Source: Pseudomonas schmalbachii (GTDB taxonomy: Bacteria > Pseudomonadota > Gammaproteobacteria > Pseudomonadales > Pseudomonadaceae). Taken from it: DNA of 64,000 nt. The stretch covers positions 62,001 through 126,000 of the forward strand of contig NZ_JAELYA010000011.1 of the NCBI RefSeq assembly GCF_017589465.1, given 5' to 3'. This document shows positions 60,909-64,000 of the stretch, piece by piece (position 1 is the first letter of the stretch; every line of letters begins with the position of its first letter). Under the pieces are notes generated by a model that ran no database searches, was not told where the DNA came from, and was given only the letters and a program-made list of their open reading frames with translations. The position numbers and the translations under genes are program-made.

Positions 60909-61382
60909 GTGGCATTTTCGTTGATTCCGGACCCGTTGAAGATGTGTCGCGACGCGCTGACCAAGATCGAAAACGGCGTCAATACCCTGGCCGCCCGCAA
61001 GCTGGAGTCGGGTGATTTCGCCCTCGCGATCAGCGGGATTACCAAGGTCACCCATGGCGTGCAGTACATCTCCGAGAAGTCGCTGGAGACCATCTTCAAG
61101 CGCCTGGACATGCCCAGCCGCCAGGAAGTCACCGCGCTCGCCGCCGCCGTGCAGCGCGTCGAGGACAAGCTCGACCAGTTGCTGCCCGCTCCCGAAAAGG
61201 CGGCGCTGATTCCGCGTCCCGCCCGTACGCGCCGGCCGGCCCCGGTGGAAGAGGCCGCTGCACCGGCCAAGCCTGCCGCCAAGCCGAAGGCCAAAAAGGC
61301 GGCTGCCAAGCCGAAGGCCAAGGCTGCGGCACCCGCGCAGGAAGCGAAGAAGGAGGAGGTGAGCGATGTCATCGCTCCGTGA
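60909..61382 (+). CDS. phaE: PhaE-like small subunit with Lys/Ala/Pro tail, copy 2
   Basis: This is 157 residues, the same length as copy 1, with a GTG start (60909) after GAGGAG. It is collinear with copy 1: FSLIPDPLKMCRDALTKIENGVN, YISEKSLETIFKRLDMPSRQEV, RVEDKLDQLLP, IPRPARTRRP. The tail is a near-regular repeat of AAKPKAKKA and AAKPKAKAAAP, more PhaF- or histone-like than in copy 1. It overlaps the second synthase gene by 17 nt. The frame is open far upstream, but the ribosome site and homology fix the start. Confidence 0.75.
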   Translation: MAFSLIPDPLKMCRDALTKIENGVNTLAARKLESGDFALAISGITKVTHGVQYISEKSLETIFKRLDMPSRQEVTALAAAVQRVEDKLDQLLPAPEKAALIPRPARTRRPAPVEEAAAPAKPAAKPKAKKAAAKPKAKAAAPAQEAKKEEVSDVIAP

Positions 61383-62451
61383 TCGCAAAATGTCCGATAC
61401 CTCTCTCGTCAAGCGCCTGCGCTCGGAAGTCAACCAACTGGTAAAACGCAGCCTCAACGGCTTCGAGTACGTCACCACCTCCGGCCCGCGACCGGGCGTA
61501 ACGCCGCGTACCCTGCTGCACCGGCGCGGCACGCTGTCGCTGTACCGTTACCACCCCAGCGTGGACGAGATCTACCGCGTCCCCGTGCTGCTGGTCACGC
61601 CGACCACCAACTCGGCCTCGATCTTCGACCTGGCGAAGGGCCAGAGCCTGGTCGAGTTCCTCCTCGGTCGGGGCTACGACGTCTACGTGATGGACTGGAA
61701 CGCGCCGACCGCAGCGGAAAGCGGCCTGCGGATCGAGGACTACGTGCTCGATTTCATCCCGGACTCCATTCGCCGCATCCAGGCGGATACCGGGGAGCAG
61801 GAAGTGAGCCTGATCGGCTACTGCATGGCCGGTGTGCTCTCCACCATCTATGCCGCCCTGCATCCGGAAGGTCCGCTGAAGAACCTGGTGCTGTTCACCA
61901 CGCCGACCGACTGGTCGAAGGTCGTGTTCAAGAAGCTGGCCGCGGGCGTGCAGGTCGAACCCCAGCGCATGGTCGATTCCAACGGGCTGGTTCCGGCGGA
62001 TACGATCACCAGGACCATCGACATGATCCGCCCGGCGAGCCGCATCGCTGGCCATATCCGCCTGCTGGACAACCTGTGGAACGACGATTACGTCCATGCC
62101 TACCGCCTGATGATGAACTTCGGCGCCGAAACCATTCCGCTGGCCGGCGCGTATCATCGGCAGATCACCAGTGAGCTGATGGAGAAGAACTCCCTGGTGC
62201 AAGGCACCATGCGCATCGGCGGCAGGCAGGTGGACCTGAAGAACATCCGCGTTCCGCTGCTGCACGTGATCGCGCAGTACGACCACATGGTGCCGCCGGA
62301 CTGCGCGCAACCGCTGGTGGCGGGCGTGAGTTCGGAAGACAAGGAAGAACTGATGCTGCCGGGCGGCCACCTTAGCCTGGTAACGGGGCCGTCTGCGGTA
62401 AAACGCATGTGGCCGAAGCTCGATCAATGGCTGGGGAATCGCTCCATATGA
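61366..62451 (+). CDS. phaC: Class III PHA synthase-like alpha/beta hydrolase (PhaC), copy 2
   Basis: The 361 residues align with copy 1 without gaps. The triad Cys153, Asp306 and His335 is kept. The box reads GYCMAG instead of GYCMGG, replacing the last Gly of G-x-C-x-G by Ala. Differences cluster in residues 183-280 (for example TDWSKVVFKKLAAGVQVEP), the cap/substrate region, which suggests a changed substrate. It overlaps the PhaE-like gene by 17 nt and its TGA overlaps the ATG of the acetyltransferase gene. Confidence 0.87.
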   Translation: MSSLRDRKMSDTSLVKRLRSEVNQLVKRSLNGFEYVTTSGPRPGVTPRTLLHRRGTLSLYRYHPSVDEIYRVPVLLVTPTTNSASIFDLAKGQSLVEFLLGRGYDVYVMDWNAPTAAESGLRIEDYVLDFIPDSIRRIQADTGEQEVSLIGYCMAGVLSTIYAALHPEGPLKNLVLFTTPTDWSKVVFKKLAAGVQVEPQRMVDSNGLVPADTITRTIDMIRPASRIAGHIRLLDNLWNDDYVHAYRLMMNFGAETIPLAGAYHRQITSELMEKNSLVQGTMRIGGRQVDLKNIRVPLLHVIAQYDHMVPPDCAQPLVAGVSSEDKEELMLPGGHLSLVTGPSAVKRMWPKLDQWLGNRSI

Positions 62452-63047
62452 ACAAGTCCGTACTTCGCAAATACCCGCGCAGCATGCCGTTCGGCGATTC
62501 CCGCGTGGAAATCCGCCTGATGACCGCTGCGGATGGCCCGGCGTTCACCGCCTTCATCCAGACGCTGCCCAGCCACGACCTGCTGTTCGTGCGCCGTGAC
62601 ATCAGCCACCCGAAGGTCATCGCGGCCTGGATGGAGGCCATCGATCAGGGTCGCCTGCACAGCCTGGTCGCCTTCCATGGCGACGAGCTGGTCGGTTGTG
62701 CCGCCATCGTCGTCGACGACCTGTCCTGGTCGCGCCACGTCGGCGAGTTGCGCGTGCTGTCGGCGCCGTCCTGGCGCGGTCGCGGCCTCGGCCGCTGGCT
62801 GATCCAGGAAAGCTTCGCCGTCGCCCTCGGCCTCGAACTGGAAAAGCTTACCGTGCAGATGACGGTCGACCAGACCAACGCGATTGGCGCCTTCGAGGAA
62901 CTCGGCTTCCGCCCCGAGGCGGTGCTGACCAGGCAGGTCAAGGATCGCGACGGCAAGGCCTACGACATCGCGCTGCTCAGCCATGACGTGACGGCGGTGC
63001 AGTCGCTGATGGAGATCTTCGGCCTGCCCGAGTCGCTGGGGAACTGA
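62448..63047 (+). CDS. GNAT family acetyltransferase coupled to the second PhaC-like gene
   Basis: The 199-residue protein has the acetyl-CoA motif ELRVLSAPSWRGRGLGRWLIQESF (R-x-x-G-x-G at about residues 108-113) and the C-terminal AIGAFEELGFRPEAVL, so a complete GNAT fold is present. ATG 62448 overlaps the synthase stop (ATGA), which implies translational coupling. The acceptor is unknown. Modification of the Lys-rich tails of the PhaE-like proteins is an attractive but untested idea. Confidence 0.88.
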   Translation: MNKSVLRKYPRSMPFGDSRVEIRLMTAADGPAFTAFIQTLPSHDLLFVRRDISHPKVIAAWMEAIDQGRLHSLVAFHGDELVGCAAIVVDDLSWSRHVGELRVLSAPSWRGRGLGRWLIQESFAVALGLELEKLTVQMTVDQTNAIGAFEELGFRPEAVLTRQVKDRDGKAYDIALLSHDVTAVQSLMEIFGLPESLGN

Positions 63048-63100
63048 GGATGGGATGGTTGAACGCGGCGATGGGTATCGCTGCGCTCAACCCATCCTAC
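63048..63100. repeat. Degenerate family B repeat
   Basis: GATGGGATGGTTGAACGCGGCG and GCGCTCAACCCATCCTAC; the left arm has several changes and is shortened. Confidence 0.7.
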
Positions 63101-63142
63101 AAAAAGCACCCTCGCCGCAAGACAGTTGCTCCTACAAATCCG

Positions 63143-63204
63143 CTAGGGCGGGTGAAACCCGCCATTTGCACAATTCCCATCCTGGCGGGTTGCATCCGCC
63201 CTAC
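63143..63204. repeat. REP-like palindrome, family C
   Basis: CTAGGGCGGGTGAAACCCGCC pairs with GGCGGGTTGCATCCGCCCTAC, with three changes from the common unit. Confidence 0.8.
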
Positions 63205-63216
63205 GTCTTTCCCCCG

Positions 63217-64000
63217 TCACAACACCCGGAAATTCCTGAACTGCCAGGGATCGTCGTAATCGAGGTCTTCGGGGAACAGGGCGCGCCGCCCCTGCAGCGG
63301 CGTCCAGTCGGTGAAGGTCCCGCCGAGGTCGCCGAGATAGGGGCGACACAGTTCGAGAATCGGCTCGAACGGTATCTCGTCGGGTTCGACGATTCCCCTG
63401 TCCGGATTCCGCATCGCCCATACCACTCCGGCCATCACCGAGGCCGTCACCTGCAGGCTGGTGGCGCTGTTGCGCGGGCAGAGTGCGCGGGCCTGTTCGA
63501 CTGAAAGCTGCGAGCCGTACCAGTAGGCATCGCCTTCCTGCCCCATCAGCAGCACGCCCAGCGCATCCACGCCGCCGAGCAGGTCGTCGAGCAGCAGGCG
63601 TTGTCGCTCCTGTGGCTGCCAGTGGCGCCCGACCAGTTCGTGCAGCGACAGCACCGCGTCATCGCAAGGGTGATAGGCGTAGAACACCGTGGGGCGATAA
63701 TCCGGTGCCAGCGGGTCGCCGATGGTGAGGTAATCGGCGATGGAAATCGCCTCGCCATGGGTGATCAGGAAGCCCTGTTGCGGGCCGCTCAGGGGCGTCC
63801 AGCCGTAGACCCGCGTGGTGCCGCCCGGGCGTTGCAGATAGATGGCCGCCTGGCTGCCGAACTCGTGGCGCCGAGCGTCGTCCGGCATTGCCCGCTCGTG
63901 GCTGCCCCAGCCCATTTCCGCCGGTTGCGCGGCCTCGCTGATGAAGCCCGGCACCGACCAGGTGTTGACGAATTCGCCCATCGCCTTCGCGGTGCCGGAT
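63217..64000 (-). CDS. hss: Homospermidine synthase, 5' end cut off by window
   Basis: About 260 C-terminal codons are visible and the frame is open to the right edge, reading SGTAKAMGEFVNTWSVPGF, so the start lies outside. VYGWTPLSGPQQGFLITHGEAISIADYLT and YHPCDDAVLSLHEL are stretches of bacterial homospermidine synthase, a saccharopine-dehydrogenase-like enzyme. It makes sym-homospermidine from putrescine using NAD+. It is transcribed toward the GNAT gene. Confidence 0.88.
   Translation of the reverse strand, partial: SGTAKAMGEFVNTWSVPGFISEAAQPAEMGWGSHERAMPDDARRHEFGSQAAIYLQRPGGTTRVYGWTPLSGPQQGFLITHGEAISIADYLTIGDPLAPDYRPTVFYAYHPCDDAVLSLHELVGRHWQPQERQRLLLDDLLGGVDALGVLLMGQEGDAYWYGSQLSVEQARALCPRNSATSLQVTASVMAGVVWAMRNPDRGIVEPDEIPFEPILELCRPYLGDLGGTFTDWTPLQGRRALFPEDLDYDDPWQFRNFRVL

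Overview
The window is GC-rich, densely coded gammaproteobacterial chromosome. It almost certainly comes from a Pseudomonas of the aeruginosa/nitroreducens/citronellolis kind. The grounds are the gene families (PmpM-type MATE pump, PdxB, etfBA, PhnWX with a divergent LysR gene, UbiM, FecI/FecR signalling) and the many short palindromic intergenic repeats. I see no rRNA, tRNA, insertion sequence, prophage or CRISPR array. Species is inferred, not shown.

Layout. 1-1.8 kb: end of a FUSC membrane protein, a 56-residue membrane peptide and a YajD-type HNH protein. 2.0-9.7 kb: an aminoethylphosphonate (AEP) locus with a FAD oxidoreductase, RidA protein and organophosphate-type permease, two LysR genes, and phnW-phnX ending in a strong terminator. 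9.9-23.2 kb: housekeeping genes (XRE-cupin regulator, RhtA-like exporter, MATE pump, pdxB, NAD-kinase-like protein, UbiM hydroxylase, SDR, ZapE-type ATPase, methyltransferases, FKBP), with an inverted-repeat element and a possible small RNA near 14.6-14.9 kb. 23.2-29.0 kb: a MalT-type LuxR regulator divergent from an acyl-CoA synthetase and acyl-CoA dehydrogenase pair. 29.2-32.8 kb: small enzymes (YbaK, YciI, VOC, PpnP, exonuclease, beta-hydroxyacid dehydrogenase). 32.9-39.5 kb: iron acquisition with a FecI sigma factor, FecR, a transducer-type TonB receptor, two small membrane proteins and a PepSY protein. 41.5-43.2 kb: etfBA with a perfect Vfr/CRP-like site and a leader hairpin. 43.5-53.1 kb: a ten-gene leftward hydroxyproline operon (ABC importer, deaminase, epimerase, FAD oxidase, aldehyde dehydrogenase, a second proline-racemase-family protein, GntR regulator). 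53.5-56.5 kb: an AraC regulator divergent from a long acyl-CoA dehydrogenase.

The most unusual part is 57.2-63.0 kb. An HSL-type alpha/beta hydrolase is followed by two tandem copies of a two-gene module. Each copy has a 157-residue protein with a PhaE-like C-terminal motif and a Lys/Ala/Pro tail, overlapping by 17 nt a 361-residue class III PHA-synthase-like hydrolase with an intact Cys153/Asp306/His335 triad. The second copy is translationally coupled to a GNAT acetyltransferase. The window ends inside a homospermidine synthase gene.

At least five genes take their stop codon from an adjacent palindromic repeat, so these repeats lie directly against coding sequence.
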